Positions 51,528-64,000 of a DNA stretch of 64,000 nt are shown here, in pieces; positions within the stretch are counted from its first letter, which is position 1, and the number at the start of each line of letters is the position of its first letter. Position numbers and translations under genes: made by a program. Source of the DNA: Platycnemis pennipes (Eukaryota > Arthropoda > Insecta > Odonata > Platycnemididae); NCBI GenBank assembly GCA_933228895.1, contig OW121855.1:42670698-42734697 (forward strand). Direction: 5' to 3'. The notes under the pieces are model-generated. The model made no database searches. It saw nothing but the letters and a program-made list of their open reading frames with translations, and was not told where the DNA came from.

Positions 51528-52830
51528 TTAACCCTTTCGCGACGGAGCCACATGTTAGAAAATGCTACTTCCCTCACGAATGCCATAAAGTATTCTTTGC
51601 ATTGCCAGTACGGAGCTTTCGCTACGCTAGTATTCTCTCCGGTACTCGTTTCCCTAAGTTGGGTTGGGGCCCAGAGGGGTGTCGAACCTTTTTCTCGTGC
51701 ACCGGGCCGAGATAATCTTCACCCTTTCGCGCTTGGGGACCCCTTAACAGCATGCCATCGCGGTCAACTATTTGTTTATGCAATGGTTTTGCTAAAAAAA
51801 ATTGTTGCTGCAGCGTCGATATTAATATTATCGGAAACGAATTATTTTAGTTTTACAGTGCCTTTACAGCTTTTAAACGAAATTCTACCATTAATATTAA
51901 GATCTCTAGCAAAAAAATCGTATCAATGGTTAAGCAAATAATTTTTCCGTTTGTCACACTCGTAAATTATTTTGAACACTTTTCTACGGTAAAATTATTA
52001 TGAATTTAAAAAAACCTTATTCAGGCCTTTGACATCATCAGAGCGCGAATAAAAGAAACAACACTTCGAAATCTTCAGCATGTTAATTCATGAGATGTAC
52101 GGTCTACGGAATCCTTAATTTCGATTCGAAGGACTGCCAGAAGTCACTGTATTCTTTAGGCGGAAACCATTGACCAACGAAAGAAAGTGAAATTGTCAGC
52201 TGTCATGATTATATTAGACTGAGTAATTGCAGGGAAAAATAAACATTGAAACTCACGAAATATATGCCCATCAACACACATGAAAAAATAGCATTCAGTT
52301 GTTGAACCTAAAAACATTATAACTTCCTAACTAAATAAAAACATGAAAAAATCACTCATAACCAACTAAATAATTAACAAAAATTTGTTCGTAGATTCTT
52401 TTACTCACGAACTACGTTAAAAATAACGCTAGAGCTCCGTTTAAAATTTGCCGTTGTAGAACTAAACATAAGGAATATACTTATAATGCTCAATTTTTAA
52501 ATTAAACAATAACTTCTTAGTTTGTTATCCCACTGCACCAACAAGCAAATGACCGCGGACCCCTGCTGGGATTGGGGCGCGCACTGCAACGAAGGGTCAG
52601 GATAATCCTCTCCCGCGGACCGAGAAAGGGTACCTAAGACGTCCTGAGAAGAGGGCCTTTATAACACACACCTTTCTGGCCTGCTTGGGACTAGCTTAGC
52701 GACTACGACTTGTTAACACGTCGTTCGTTCGTTTGCGTAGAAAAATTGACACCGTTTTAACACGTCCTTCGTTCGCTTGCGTAGAAAAATTGACGCCGTT
52801 TTAACACGTCCTTCGTAGCGAAAGGGTTAA
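51528..52830. mobile_element. TTAA-flanked (piggyBac-like) element, 1.3 kb
   Basis: The element (51532-52826) has inverted ends CCCTTTCGCGACGG and CCCTTTCGCTACGA, with TTAA duplications at 51528-51531 and 52827-52830. The terminal CCC and TTAA fit piggyBac-type elements. There is no transposase. The open frame at 51552-51941 has no family motif. Confidence 0.85.
52713..52820. repeat. 44-bp tandem repeat, 2.4 copies
   Basis: Units start with TTAACACGTC at 52713, 52757 and 52801; the third is cut by the element terminus. Confidence 0.92.
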
Positions 52831-55800
52831 ATCATAAAGAAACACCTTGCTCTTCCACGGTCTGTTTGCTTTAGTTCTGTATTAGTTAGGAAATTCAATA
52901 TTAAGAAATTTAGTTAGTATCCGGAAGGGCACGATGCCCAAGAATGCAACCTTATATTCAGTTAGCAAAATAGGATAACAGCTGTGATGGGAATTGATTG
53001 AGAGTCAATAGATGCAATGCAAAAGGATTCCACAACGAAAATAATTTCTTTTTCTGGTCGTAAGTTTTAGTCGGTAACTCGCTGGCTTCAAATTTCCCGC
53101 CGGGGAGAGGGAGAATGAGACCGGGGGCGGGGAATCTGCGGCCTTTTGTGTACACAGTGCAGCCTTTTGCAGTATCGTCACGCATGACAGACAGGAGAGA
53201 CGAATAACTCAGTGAAATTGGGTATAGTGTACGGTATCTTTTACATTATTATTCTGAAGTCGTGGAAATGTATGTATGTACATACATCAGCATGTAACAT
53301 GTGCCAACAACAAACCTTGAAATTATACTAAGTATAGTACATCTATGTATGTAACCGTAATGCAGATCACAAGCTGATAATATCATCTTGGAATAAATTT
53401 TGGCCTTGAGATTGAGAAAAGTTCTCAAACCATAGGTTTGACGGTATGATACAACCTCAGCTGATTGAACGCCAAAAACACAAGGTTTCTATTGCTGCTA
53501 TGAACATTGATCAATCGCTATCGAAGTTGGATTCTAGAAAATGGTAAATTAAACTACTATATGATGAGGGGTCGATTCAATAGCAATAAGTCAAACGCAA
53601 ATAGATCGGTAGCACCTAAATGCGTGATATAATATAAATCTTATATATGTGCGAAGCTTGAGATGTCGAAATCTGCTTGATGACTTGTGTACAAGAAATT
53701 GAGGATAATATGCATCAGTCGATTTATCGGGAAGAAGATATGAACATTTTAAATCACCCTAAAGATGCGACCTGGAAAGGCCGTGAAAGCTTGGTTAACA
53801 AGGTGCCATACGCAGCCGCTACCGAAAATGATTGATGCAGATCATCCTTGCTGCAAAAACCTACGCACTTTCAAAGTGAAGATATCTGTATAGAATTGAG
53901 GAGTTGATATAGAAGCGAGTTCTAGATATATTGAGAGACTGGCAGCACAGGTAGCATTCTGCTTTTAGGTTCTCCACAAGCTAATACTATATCGTAACTT
54001 AATGTTAACCCTAAGAAAATCGGACCCCCGAAGAGGCATTTGAATCTCTGACGTTAGGGCTCCTAGGTCGAAGCGTTGCCGAACTGGCAACCTCTGTTGG
54101 TCACATATCGAATGGCATGAGAGTAGAGAGAATTGAACCAAGAGAAAGGCAACGATTGATAGGCGAGATTCAGGTGGAAACATTTCAGTCGGTCTCTAAG
54201 TCCCGCATTATAATCGTACATAATGATGAAATACAATTCTTCCATGTCGTAGGAATTTTCATAGTAAAAATCATTGTTAATTCAACAGTCAACATAAATG
54301 AATCGTTACTCGGTTTCACTTCACTTTTTGAAATTTTCTCGAGTTTTAGACTATAATAAGTAGTCAATATATTGAAACTTTTTTACGAAGTAATGAAAGA
54401 CGAAGGTAATGGAAGAAATAAATTAATGCAGCGAATATTTTCCGTCGATTTGCGTAAGTAAAGCTAAAATGTAAACTTAGTACAAGTGTTTTAACTTCGA
54501 GATAATAAAAGAATTTTAGATCGATATACTGGATAAAAACACCGTAACCATGCTCAAAATATGAGTGAAGACTTTTAAACCGACTCATGAAAAGTTAAAT
54601 ATCATTATGTCTGACTCATCATTTAAGCGTGATTTTTTTGCACACAGTTATATAATGTAAATCATTCACAAAACGTGAATGAAATAAAGTGTCTTAGGGA
54701 AAAACTGAAGTGACGTAAAGTCTACTACATGTAATAATAAATTTATGAAAAAAAGATAAGCGGGCTCTTCAAACAACGGACAATATAGGAGTACCCAGGT
54801 TTGCAGATAAAATCGTAAAGGATTACGTTGCTGATGAAGGGGCAGTTCTTGTGTAACATGTATAAACACTAGGTACACCTCTTCTGAAACGCTAATTACG
54901 GTAGTTTATAAATTCTATGGCAATGTTACGAATCAGAAACAGAATATTAATGGAGGGCACAGCAAAGCCGAAATGAAAAAGCATTCATCAAGCCAATTTG
55001 TAGATTAAAATATTATACCCAAGTAAAGAATGTGAAAATTCAAACGAAAGACAAATGAGAAAATGGTCTGCGGTAAATAAGGTAGTAGTCATAACATATT
55101 CTTATTTTAAAAAAAGAACTGAAACCGTCAACAACTTGTTGTTGGGAAAAGGGGAAGTTTAATCGCATTTGAAGTAACTTTGTCGATTAAGGGCAGTGTC
55201 CGGCACTGTTGCTAAACATTTAATAAACTTGTTAACAGCGAACCAATCAATTGAATCAAGCAGAAAAAATTGCATCCACTCCTTCACCATTGAACAAACT
55301 TGAATTTGGGATTTTGGGCACTGATAAAGAAAAAAACGAAGATCGTTTGACATTTTGAAGTCTCAATAAATATGACGAATAAATAGTAAAATGCATCTTC
55401 TTTTGAATATCTCTCTGCTAAACTACTACTTAAAATGAGAGGTTGGCGGGGAGTATAAAAGAAACGAGAAGGGCTATATCCTTTCGTTCTGATTCGCACA
55501 ATAGTTGAAAATAAGATGAATCTAATAAGTCCATTGAAATAAGTGCTTTAAAACTTTCATGCAGCATAACGCCACTAAAAATACTTACCTAGAATAAATC
55601 GAGTCGTTCAACCAAAGGCGATGAAAGACTAGTGAAGTGCAATCGAGTGAAACAAACCCTACGTATGGCACTATCATGCGATAGATAAAGGAAGCGCTTG
55701 AATTTTTACGTCTTTCAATCCGAGGAGTATATTGTGTTGTAATCGAATACGCAAGAAAATACTGATTACAGATCATTTTGGATCACTAAATTGATAAAAG

Positions 55801-56602
55801 CAAACCGTAGGAGAAAATGCAGTCGAGTGTAGGAGAGACCAGTCATTCACCGCCATTAGAATGCTCAGTTATCGCTGAGGTTGGAACAAACGTGAGGTAA
55901 ATTCCGAGATCTTTTATTCAATTATGATCATAATCTATCGAGTTATCGTCACCACCTTGACCGTATTTAGTTATCAGTGTCGAAGACATTAGGTACTGCT
56001 AACTAGGGTAGAAAATTTGTACATTTCTTAGGGAATACGATAGCGAATTTCCTTCTGAATGTAAATTTTTCTACAAAAAAGAGCGCTTTCGGGAGACAAG
56101 TCCTCAGAGGCAGTTCTTACATAATTTACTATGAGTTACGAGATTAAAATGTGCATGAATAAACATTTTCAGCAGATGTGCCCATATTTTTAAGGTACCT
56201 ACATTTTGGTCGCACTCTATAATATCGATAATTATTCATCGCCGTGGATAATCCTTTATGAATTATTATGTAATGATAAATTAAAGTTAGTGTAATTGCT
56301 GATAGACTAATAAGCATCTATCTAATTTTCGAAATAAATATATAAATTTATAAATGTTTTACCTTGCGTTGCACAATCAACCAAAAAACCACTCGCATTG
56401 GTGGTGACAAAAATTATTAACCAATTCCTCAATTGGCGCCATGATACTCGTTTCTGCCTTAATCACAATTTCTCTTGATTTTACGCTGTGAAGGTTCAAA
56501 ACTAGTATTCGAACGCGGCGAGTACACGAGAATTAATGCCACATGATTACTGGTGAGTGAGTGCATTTGAATGTCTCTATCAGTAATCTCTATTTATGTA
56601 AA
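52831..56602. other. No gene or recognisable repeat seen
   Basis: Open frames are short and scattered on both strands with no motif or splice-consistent chain. Confidence 0.45.
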
Positions 56603-56929
56603 ACTAAATGGGTTATCCCTACCTGTGGTTTTCAAGTCCGTACCCGCACTTAAAGGCACTTCAGACTGGGAGGAAAGGTACAAGGATGGGAATGGGAGGG
56701 TAAGGAGGAAGGGTGGAGAGAAACCCGAATTCGGCATTAGCCTTAACGAAAGGCGCCAAGGGGACTACCGCTTAACGTCCCATCCTACGAACGGAGTCCT
56801 GAACTTTGAATGCTCTACATGGAGGACTCAAGTAGGGGTCTTTTTACCGTTGAAAAATATCTTCCACTGCCGGAATTCGAACCCGGGCCCTTTGGGTGAT
56901 AGGCCAGTACTCTAACCACTAAATGGGTT
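56603..56929 (-). mobile_element. tRNA-derived SINE with 12-bp target duplication
   Basis: The body (56615-56917) is flanked by ACTAAATGGGTT (56603-56614 and 56918-56929). On the minus strand the head has GGTTAGAGTACTGG and the B box GGGTTCGAATTCC. The body matches the other family copies; the tail at the left end is not obvious. Confidence 0.85.
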
Positions 56930-59034
56930 GCATTCCGTTAGTAAAATATTGTTATCATTATTAAAAAAATCAATTAAGAATTAATGAATGAGGCAACTCA
57001 ACAACTAATACACGTTTAGAGTAGCAGCATTACTAAATTTTAAATAACACTTCACAGCATATCTGAAATTACAAATTACATAAATGAGTAGGTACAGATC
57101 TTTCTATTCTCATTGCATCTGGCTGAAATGAAATGTGATAACTTTGAACATTTAGTATCTGAGCAATGTAGAACCAAGCTTGAAAATGAAATATGTACAT
57201 TAAACACAAATGGCTGGTGATCTTTCAGTCCTGAGTGGATTATGAATAGGTTTAACAAGGGCCAGTTGAGAACACTTTCAATCCTCATAAAAAATAATGA
57301 TAGGTACATACCTAGCTAAGAAAACTCTTGGTCCTTAGAACCAAATCCTCATTGGCTTGAACACTTCCACAATGCTAACTTATCATTATTCTCAGGTGCA
57401 ATGATATTCGAAGATATATCTTTACTATTACTATAGTAATGAGTGAACTTCAAGAGAAAGTTCCATCTTTGCTTGACTTGTGAGAAATTCCCCAGCAAAT
57501 GCAACCTGGCTGTTTTAGTAAAACCTGTGTGAACATGACATAAATAATAAGGAAATAGTTTACTCATTCCATAATTTTACATAATTCTTACATTTATTTC
57601 ATGTAAAAAGTAAGTTTTTTGGTGGCCGTAGTCATGGGTGTATTCAAAAGCAAGGGTATTCAGGTACTTTCCATTGACATCTTAAGCTACTTAAATATTT
57701 ACAGTTTTAAGTCGGTACCATTCAGTAAATTACATTTAGGTGGATTCAAATACCCACAGAAAAGATGTAAACTGGTTCTATCCATATTAAGCCCACTAAC
57801 AAACAACAGAACCGTCATTACTATAGTTGACACCCCTCCTCACCAAATGGACCATTCTTTACTCTATATCTGAGGCACCTGCTGTCTCCCTACATGGCTT
57901 CCTTTCTAATTTGTACCAATTTCTCTTCCAGAGATAGGTAAAGATATAGAGCCCTTGCTCGACAAAAATCTTTTTAAAAACCCTACTCTCTCCAACTACA
58001 TCCCTGTAAAAAATTTGAACAACATCTTTCTCTGCATAACCTATTTCCTAGGCATTTAATCCCTCAAGTAAATATGCGCTCAAAGACCTTCATGACCGCC
58101 TCATTGATCAGTTATGCGCCCCATCTCACCTGATGATTATGCAACAGGAATTCACATTACTAGACAATGGGTTGCATAACCACGAAGGATATTACTTGCA
58201 ATATGTATGTACAATCTAAATAAATGCATGCATTTCTCATAGTTAATTTCCATGTCATACACCAATTATGGCCCCAACTTTTTCCTTCCATTGCCACAAC
58301 AATGTTTTTCACCTTTCGTAGTAAAAAATATTTAAAAAAACAAAACAATAAATAATCCCGGTACTTATCCCGATAAGAACAAACTGGTTGTAACTATGGT
58401 GTATACTAGAGATGCTTGGTGTACCTTCAATTGCACATTCCAGTTGTCCTCGTTTCCCTTGCCTTGCAGTGTAGTGAAAATATATAACCAGTTCGAGTCA
58501 TTTATTTTTTCCCCTAGAACCTATCATGCCTCTCTGGAGAAATCTCGTACCAAACAACTGTTCATCAAAAAGCTGTTCATCAAAACTTGAGAAAATACCA
58601 TATACATAAGACCATTTATAACATTATGTGAAGGTAATTGAATATGACAGTCAGTGAGTTAGAATATTTGCAATAACCTATAAATCTTGTTTTACCTTAG
58701 CAAGTACATTGTAAAGGCATACATATTTTCTATTTTCCTCCGTAAATACTATCTCAGACAACTTTGTGTCAAATTGTGGCCCACAAGAGTGAGTGGAAGA
58801 GATGCCTCATTAGAATGAGAATGTTCACCACAATTCATGGATGAATTTCAGGATAAAAACCTCATTATCTATTCATAAAAGGCAAAATATGAGAAGATTT
58901 TAACAATGACGACAACTATTGGCTCCAAACACAATGCTTTGTATGCCAGAATTTTTAGGTAGAGTAAATTAGTTCAAAGGAAGCAATAGTTTGAAAGTTA
59001 GTGTAAAACTTCTTCAGCTTCTCAACAATAAGGG
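56930..59034. other. No gene or recognisable repeat seen
   Basis: AT-rich; no supported feature. Confidence 0.4.
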
Positions 59035-59325
59035 CGGCAGTTTTTGGGTTTCATCCTGACGAGTTGTTAGAGTTGATCCCCTTTAGATGGAAATTCCTGA
59101 AGAAATCAGGAAAATTATCAAAAAGTTAAAGAAGTCCAATAGTACAGGCATTTATGGTCTATCTAGTAAGCTAGTTGGTGAACTTAGCTTTATAATTGAT
59201 GAACCCCTTTCTATTATAATCAATTCTTGTTTTCAGTCAGGCATTTTCCCTGAGGCCCTAAAAATCTCAAAGAGGGCTGCATCAAACCAATCTTAGGATA
59301 GGTGATCAATGACGATCATATACAT
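59035..59325 (+). pseudogene. LINE RT N-terminal fragment joined to LINE-B tail
   Basis: The frame encodes EIRKIIKKLKKSNSTGIYGL, SSKLVGELSF and NSCFQSGIFPEALKIS, the fingers block at the start of a Jockey/CR1-type RT. Immediately after KIS the sequence switches to KRAASNQS, the conserved LINE-B tail, skipping the whole catalytic region. Confidence 0.72.
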
Positions 59326-59351
59326 CTTCATCTCCTCGCTATACTAAATCT

Positions 59352-59830
59352 AAAGTATAGTATTGTTGGAGTGCGAGTCCTTGTAGGCCCATTGCCTGTG
59401 GGAATTGAACACTGTTTTACATTGAATATCTCCCAAACCCCTCGTATAAAAAAAATTTCTTTTTGCACCTGATTCAGCAACATTTACACTTTCTAACCCA
59501 ATGATTCTCTTATTTTTAAACCCAATCCCATGAGGTTTAATTATGGCTAAAGTAGGTGTAGTATTTTTGGAATGCGAGTGTTTAGGCCCATGCGTGAGGG
59601 AGTTGAGCACTGTTTTTACATCGGCTATATCTCCCAAACCCCACATATACAAAAAAAAATTCTTTTTGTTCCTGATTCAGCAACATTTACACTTTCTAAC
59701 CCAATGATTCTCTAATTTTTAAACCCAATCCCACGAGGATCAATGATGGTTATAGTATAGTACTGTTGGAATGAGAGTCTGTTTAGGCCCATGCATGAGG
59801 TAATATTGGCCAATATTCTTACTGTATTTG
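59352..59830. repeat. Tandem repeat, unit about 200 bp, 2.4 copies
   Basis: Units begin at about 59356, 59557 and 59757 with TAGTATTGTTGGAGTG-like sequence. Units 1 and 2 share GATTCAGCAACATTTACACT and TTCTAACCCAATGATTCTCT; unit 3 is partial. Confidence 0.9.
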
Positions 59831-60522
59831 AGGCATGGTGATTTGCTCCCTGTGGATGTACACTCCGCAAAAAAATTTCTTTGACTTCTTGGATAGCTTG
59901 AGATGTAAATATAAAAAATTATTTATTCACTCAACTGTCCACCAAAAATAGCAGTAATCTTACCTTCACAATCAATAACAGTGTCAATAATTGTGATTTT
60001 AGACTCATATAAATTAATTAAAATCATACTGGGCTTATAGGATGCCAGCCTTTTTTCTACATATTATGTTATTTTCAACATGTCCATCATGCTCAGGGCC
60101 TTTTTTAGATATGAACCAGCTATAATCATTATTTTTCCATTGGTTTTTAAATAACCATTTTCAATTGGTTACTGATATTTTTAATGATGTCAGGTCAGGA
60201 TCTCCAGAACCAACTCAACCTCCGGGCAACTGTTCAACCAAGCATAAATTTCTGTCCGTACTAGAAAGTGTCAGTGCCACTATTTATACTTTTTAAGACG
60301 ATTTTTAAGCGTTAATGCAATGCATGCTTGCCAATAATTCAGGAGCAAAAGTATTTCAGCTAAATTAGGGAACGGATTTTGGCTCAGGAAGGTTGAGAGT
60401 ATCTATGCACTAATTTTAGTTTAAATCTGAGATGATGAAGCTCGGACCATTTGTTGATTTAAAATGGAATGATTCTATTGCAATGTATTTTGCTTAACGT
60501 CAAATAAAAGAATTACATTACA
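59831..60522. other. No gene seen
   Basis: AT-rich sequence without recognised elements. Confidence 0.4.
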
Positions 60523-60683
60523 TTGCCTACCCAGCTGGTGTCTTCAGGTCAAAGTGCCAACAAAAATCTACTGAATATGGGTAACCAATCCCAGAGCAGG
60601 AACACCACTGGAAGGCTACAAAAAAACGTCAAAACGAGACATTGGTAACTCCTACCAGAAGACACCAGCTAGAATGTAGGTGA
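60523..60683. mobile_element. Small hairpin MITE
   Basis: Inverted ends CCTACCCAGCTGGTGTCTTC (about 60524) and CCTACATTCTAGCTGGTGTC (reverse, about 60683) enclose 160 bp. No duplication was identified. Confidence 0.6.
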
Positions 60684-61034
60684 AACTGTATTCAGCTCCT
60701 TTAGCTTGAACTAAATGTGCTGAGACTCAAATAAATACATTCTTCATTTGAAAGTTGCAATGGAGGCCATATGTGGTTCTGGGGAAAATGCCAATGCATA
60801 CATGATATATTGATTGCCTATAATTCACAAGCATGAGTACAGTGCTCAATAATGTATTAAAGGATGGACAAGGCTAAATCCCATTTTAATGTGGCAAATA
60901 AAGTCTATGGGTGGAATGAGAGATGTTGAGAGGATGGTCGAATTTTTTCTTAAAATGTGAGGATTTATTTACGAGTCAGTCCTCAAATTTTGTATCAGTT
61001 CTGTTACCAGGGAAGCCAAGTAACCAGCACTGAA

Positions 61035-61570
61035 TGAAGTAAAATAGAAATTGCCAGTAGAATTGCCCATGCAAAAGGGCATTTTACCAAAAGGAGATCC
61101 TGCTTACAGCTGGAAATACAAAGGTGGAAGTGAGGAAACATTTCATTTAAACATACATCTAGAGCATATTTCTTTACATCAGTGTGGCAAAGATGATAAC
61201 AGCAGCAGAGAAGTCAAGGCTGGAAGAATATGAAACCTGGTGCTGCCAAAGAATGATGAAGATAAAATGGATCATCTGAGTGACAAACGAAGAAGTCTTA
61301 AGATGAGTGGGAGAAAAGAGAAGTCTACTAAAACCCTAAAAAGAAGACAGGACAACTTAGTCAGCCATATCTTATGACACGATGGCCTGATGAAGACAAT
61401 TGTCAAAGGAAAAGGTAATGAGAAGAATGGCAATGGCAGGCCTTGTATGAGATGTATATAGAACAGGTTGTGAAGGATATAAAAGAGAGGAACTATGTTA
61501 ATATGAAGAGGTTGGTCGATAGGAGAATTGAGTGGAGGGCTGTGTCAAACAAATCTCAGGATGATTGACC
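61035..61570 (+). pseudogene. LINE-B C-terminal region
   Basis: Translated pieces in shifting frames match a LINE ORF2 C-terminus: RIAHAKGHFTKRRS, ETWCCQRMMKIKW, VTNEEVLRWVGEKRSLLK, LVSHILRHDGLMKTIVKGKG and KRLVDRRIEWRAVSNKS. Several stops. 5'-truncated. Confidence 0.85.
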
Positions 61571-61794
61571 GATCATGATGATATTAAAATCGTCTAAAAA
61601 ACAGAGCAAACACACTAACAATCACCAAATATGTAGTTTAAATTGGTTTAATTCTAACCAGTTTTATCAATAAAATTAGCTCCCATGGTAATAAAATGCA
61701 TTAATACCCTCCTTAAATAGCCTTAGGAAGATTAACTCACACCACTGCGATGAAATTTGGAATAGTTATTCAAGTTTTGATACTTGAATGAAAA

Positions 61795-61940
61795 AAACAG
61801 GCCTCATATGAGATATATGGAACTAGTTGTGAAGGATGTAATAGAGAAAAAATGATGTTAATATGAAGAGGTTGGCTGATAAAAGAACCGATGGGGGGCT
61901 GCGTCAAACCAATCCTAGGATTATTGACCAATGATGATGA
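61795..61940 (+). pseudogene. LINE-B 3' tail, second copy
   Basis: Repeats the end of 61440-61570 (GAGATATATGGAACTAGTTG, AAGAGGTTGGCTGAT, CTGCGTCAAACCAATCC) and ends in GATGATGATGA. Only the last ~140 bp is present. Confidence 0.82.
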
Positions 61941-62649
61941 TGAATTTCTTATCCTGGAAGAGTAATGTCTCCTCTTCAGCACTTGGGCTAAAACAGTCAT
62001 GTGCTGGCTCACTAATTTACTGGAAATGACCAATATTAACACTCAAACTGCAATAAAGTGCATTTTAAATATGATTTATTGTATTCCCTGAAGTTTATGA
62101 AGAAAAAAAATCTGTGAATAAATATAGGATGGGTGCACTTCTAAAGTACTCTCTCTTATCTTTTCTCCTTAGTTCTGTTGGGGGTATTTTGCCAGAATAA
62201 GAAAGAAGGAACTCACCTACCATTATATATCTAGTTTGCAATGTTACTACTCTTGTCTGTCTGCAAATCTATACACATAGACTACCCCTCCTATGACAAT
62301 GAATTGATTTTGAGCAAATTCAGCATACTTCATCTCTGCAAATGAGGAATACTGCTGTGCATATTTCATGCATCCAGCAGTGCTGATTTGTATCGGGGTC
62401 ATTCAGAAGGAAGTATATAAGAAATGCAAATAATGTTTGTTTCCACCTCTTGCAGGGTTTATTTCTTTTAAAACAGTTAATCAGAATAAATTATCATATA
62501 AAAACGAGATAATTGCCTATAGAAGAGAAATTGATAGGGGTTTTGTAAAATGCACAAAATATTTGTACTTTCAGCAATCTGACCTCATGTCCACCAACAT
62601 GATTGGGATTTGGTAGTTTTTGTCTTTTTTTCCCCTAGTTACTTTTAAA

Positions 62650-62775
62650 GGTGTGGTGATTGTTTTGTGTTGTTCATTTTTGTTTGTTCTGTCATTGTTC
62701 CTGGTGTGGATGCACCCCCTGCCTCACACTCTCAAGGTGGCTTGCAGGGTATGTTGTAGATATAAATAATTATTG
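62650..62775 (+). pseudogene. LINE-C 3' tail
   Basis: CCCCCTGCCTCACACTCTC and GGCTTGCAGGGTATGTTGTA match the LINE-C end at 47010-47085. No coding part is recognisable. Confidence 0.65.
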
Positions 62776-64000
62776 GAGCAGAGTTCAAAACCTCATTCTA
62801 TTGCCACTTCTCTATGTGCAGAGTTATCTTCTCACAGTATTCTCTCTACCACTTCTGCTTTACCCTTTTTGTTTCTCTTCTAAGCTCATTTTTGTCCTTA
62901 TCCCTATTTCATTGAAGAGGAATGGCATAAAATGAATTTTTTGTTACTACAATGGACATTTTTAGGCATAATTCCCAGCTTGGAAATGAGGTAATCATGG
63001 CTCATTCAGGTCTTCAACTGAGAGATGACCTAAGGTACCTCTGCCAAGAATGACAACTGTACCAGTATTCTGGGAATGGGAGCAACTTTCATGGTTCCTA
63101 TCAATGCAGCTGAAGGGGACATAAGAACAGTGCCTTTCCCACTACATCAATGTCATAATTCACAATTAGGGAATAAATATCACATATATTACAAATAAAT
63201 CAATATGTTTTTAAGGAAAAAATGAAAATTCATTTCTTAAGAGGCCTAGAATAAATAACACAAGTGTCAACCTAATTGAGTAATTCCACTGAACACTGAC
63301 ATAATTCAATACGATGCTGAGTATTCATTATTTCCACTCATTATCAGATTGCAATAATTATAGTGTCTGTATAGTTACAGCATATGATTTGAAAATGATA
63401 CATATGCACTATTCTCATAGAAGAAGCTTCGGCAATAAAATTTGTCCACAAGAACATATCATGACAGTTCAGTAATTGGGTCAATGTAAAATTAAGTATG
63501 TGTAAATATTCTTGGGTTACATAAGAAAAGGATATTTACTGAACAATATGCCCATTGGTCATCCCAGAAAACTAAAAATCTACTACATCATGGTAGATCA
63601 GCATGATGAGATATCATTGAGTAGGAAATTATGGTATTAATACAGAATGAACATATCAGATTTTTCACATTTTTATTCATAATAGTAATTTCTGTGATCT
63701 CACTAATGAATAAATTACTTAAACAAGTTTTGATGCTAAGACAGTTCACAAATTTGAAGGATGATTTCATTTTTCGCATCTAAACGTTTTACATTGTGAT
63801 TTTCTAGCATGGATTTGAAAAACATAACATTTCATTTGCCTCAAACAAATTGTGTCATTTCAAAAACAGATTTCACTTCCGTGGCATGATCAAGTATAAC
63901 TAAAATAGGAAGTATGCAGCGTTAATCACCACAAAAGACAAAGACTGTTCACACAAAATACGCATATATAACATTTTAATTATAAATGAACATTTAAAAA
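62776..64000. other. No gene or recognisable repeat seen
   Basis: AT-rich sequence to the window end. Confidence 0.4.

Noticed and set aside
51552..51941. 129-codon open frame in the 51.5 kb TTAA element
   Set aside because: No piggyBac motif or any recognised domain; it starts just inside the element's terminus.

Overview
The window reads as nuclear DNA of an arthropod, most likely an insect. It is AT-rich, its genes have GT-AG introns, and it is packed with degenerate transposable elements typical of large insect genomes: LINEs, tRNA-derived SINEs, piggyBac, hAT, pogo/mariner and a MULE-like element. I cannot name the species. There are no bacterial features (operons, ribosome binding sites, CRISPR).

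Three host protein-coding genes can be built exon by exon with matching splice phases. (1) 8755-9900, plus strand: a 156-aa GPI-anchored ten-cysteine Ly6/uPAR protein in 4 exons. (2) 18862-22930, minus strand: a 306-aa membrane-anchored NADH-cytochrome b5 reductase in 6 exons. (3) 26599-43083, minus strand: a 610-aa secreted alpha/beta-hydrolase carboxylesterase in 11 exons with a complete Ser-Glu-His triad. The genes appear functionally independent; two of the three act in the secretory pathway or at the cell surface.

Layout. 1-8.7 kb: repeats (a duplicated ~480-bp sequence, a fold-back element, LINE-A fragments, a SINE). 8.7-11.05 kb: Ly6 gene with a long 3' UTR. 11.1-15.8 kb: inverted repeat, pogo transposase pseudogene, and a broken LINE (ORF1 with zinc finger, endonuclease start). 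16.07-17.83 kb: hAT element with a perfect 8-bp target duplication. 18.8-22.9 kb: cytochrome b5 reductase. 23.9-25.1 kb: TTAA element with 20-bp palindromes and LINE-A. 26.6-43.1 kb: esterase, whose introns hold an LTR-like element, two MITEs, a piggyBac, a LINE, a SINE and a hAT. 43.2-48.0 kb: SINE and LINE-B pieces, then a LINE-A copy split by a 1.86-kb MULE-like element with GC-rich repeat arms, which itself contains a twin-primed (5'-inverted) LINE-C. 48-56.6 kb: no recognisable gene; one 1.3-kb TTAA element. 56.6-64 kb: SINE, LINE fragments, a ~200-bp tandem repeat and LINE tails.

No undescribed enzymatic or defence system could be supported. The most unusual structures are the nested LINE / MULE-like / 5'-inverted LINE stack at 44.4-48.0 kb, the pair of related hAT elements, and the several TTAA-flanked elements with palindromic or tandem subterminal sequence.
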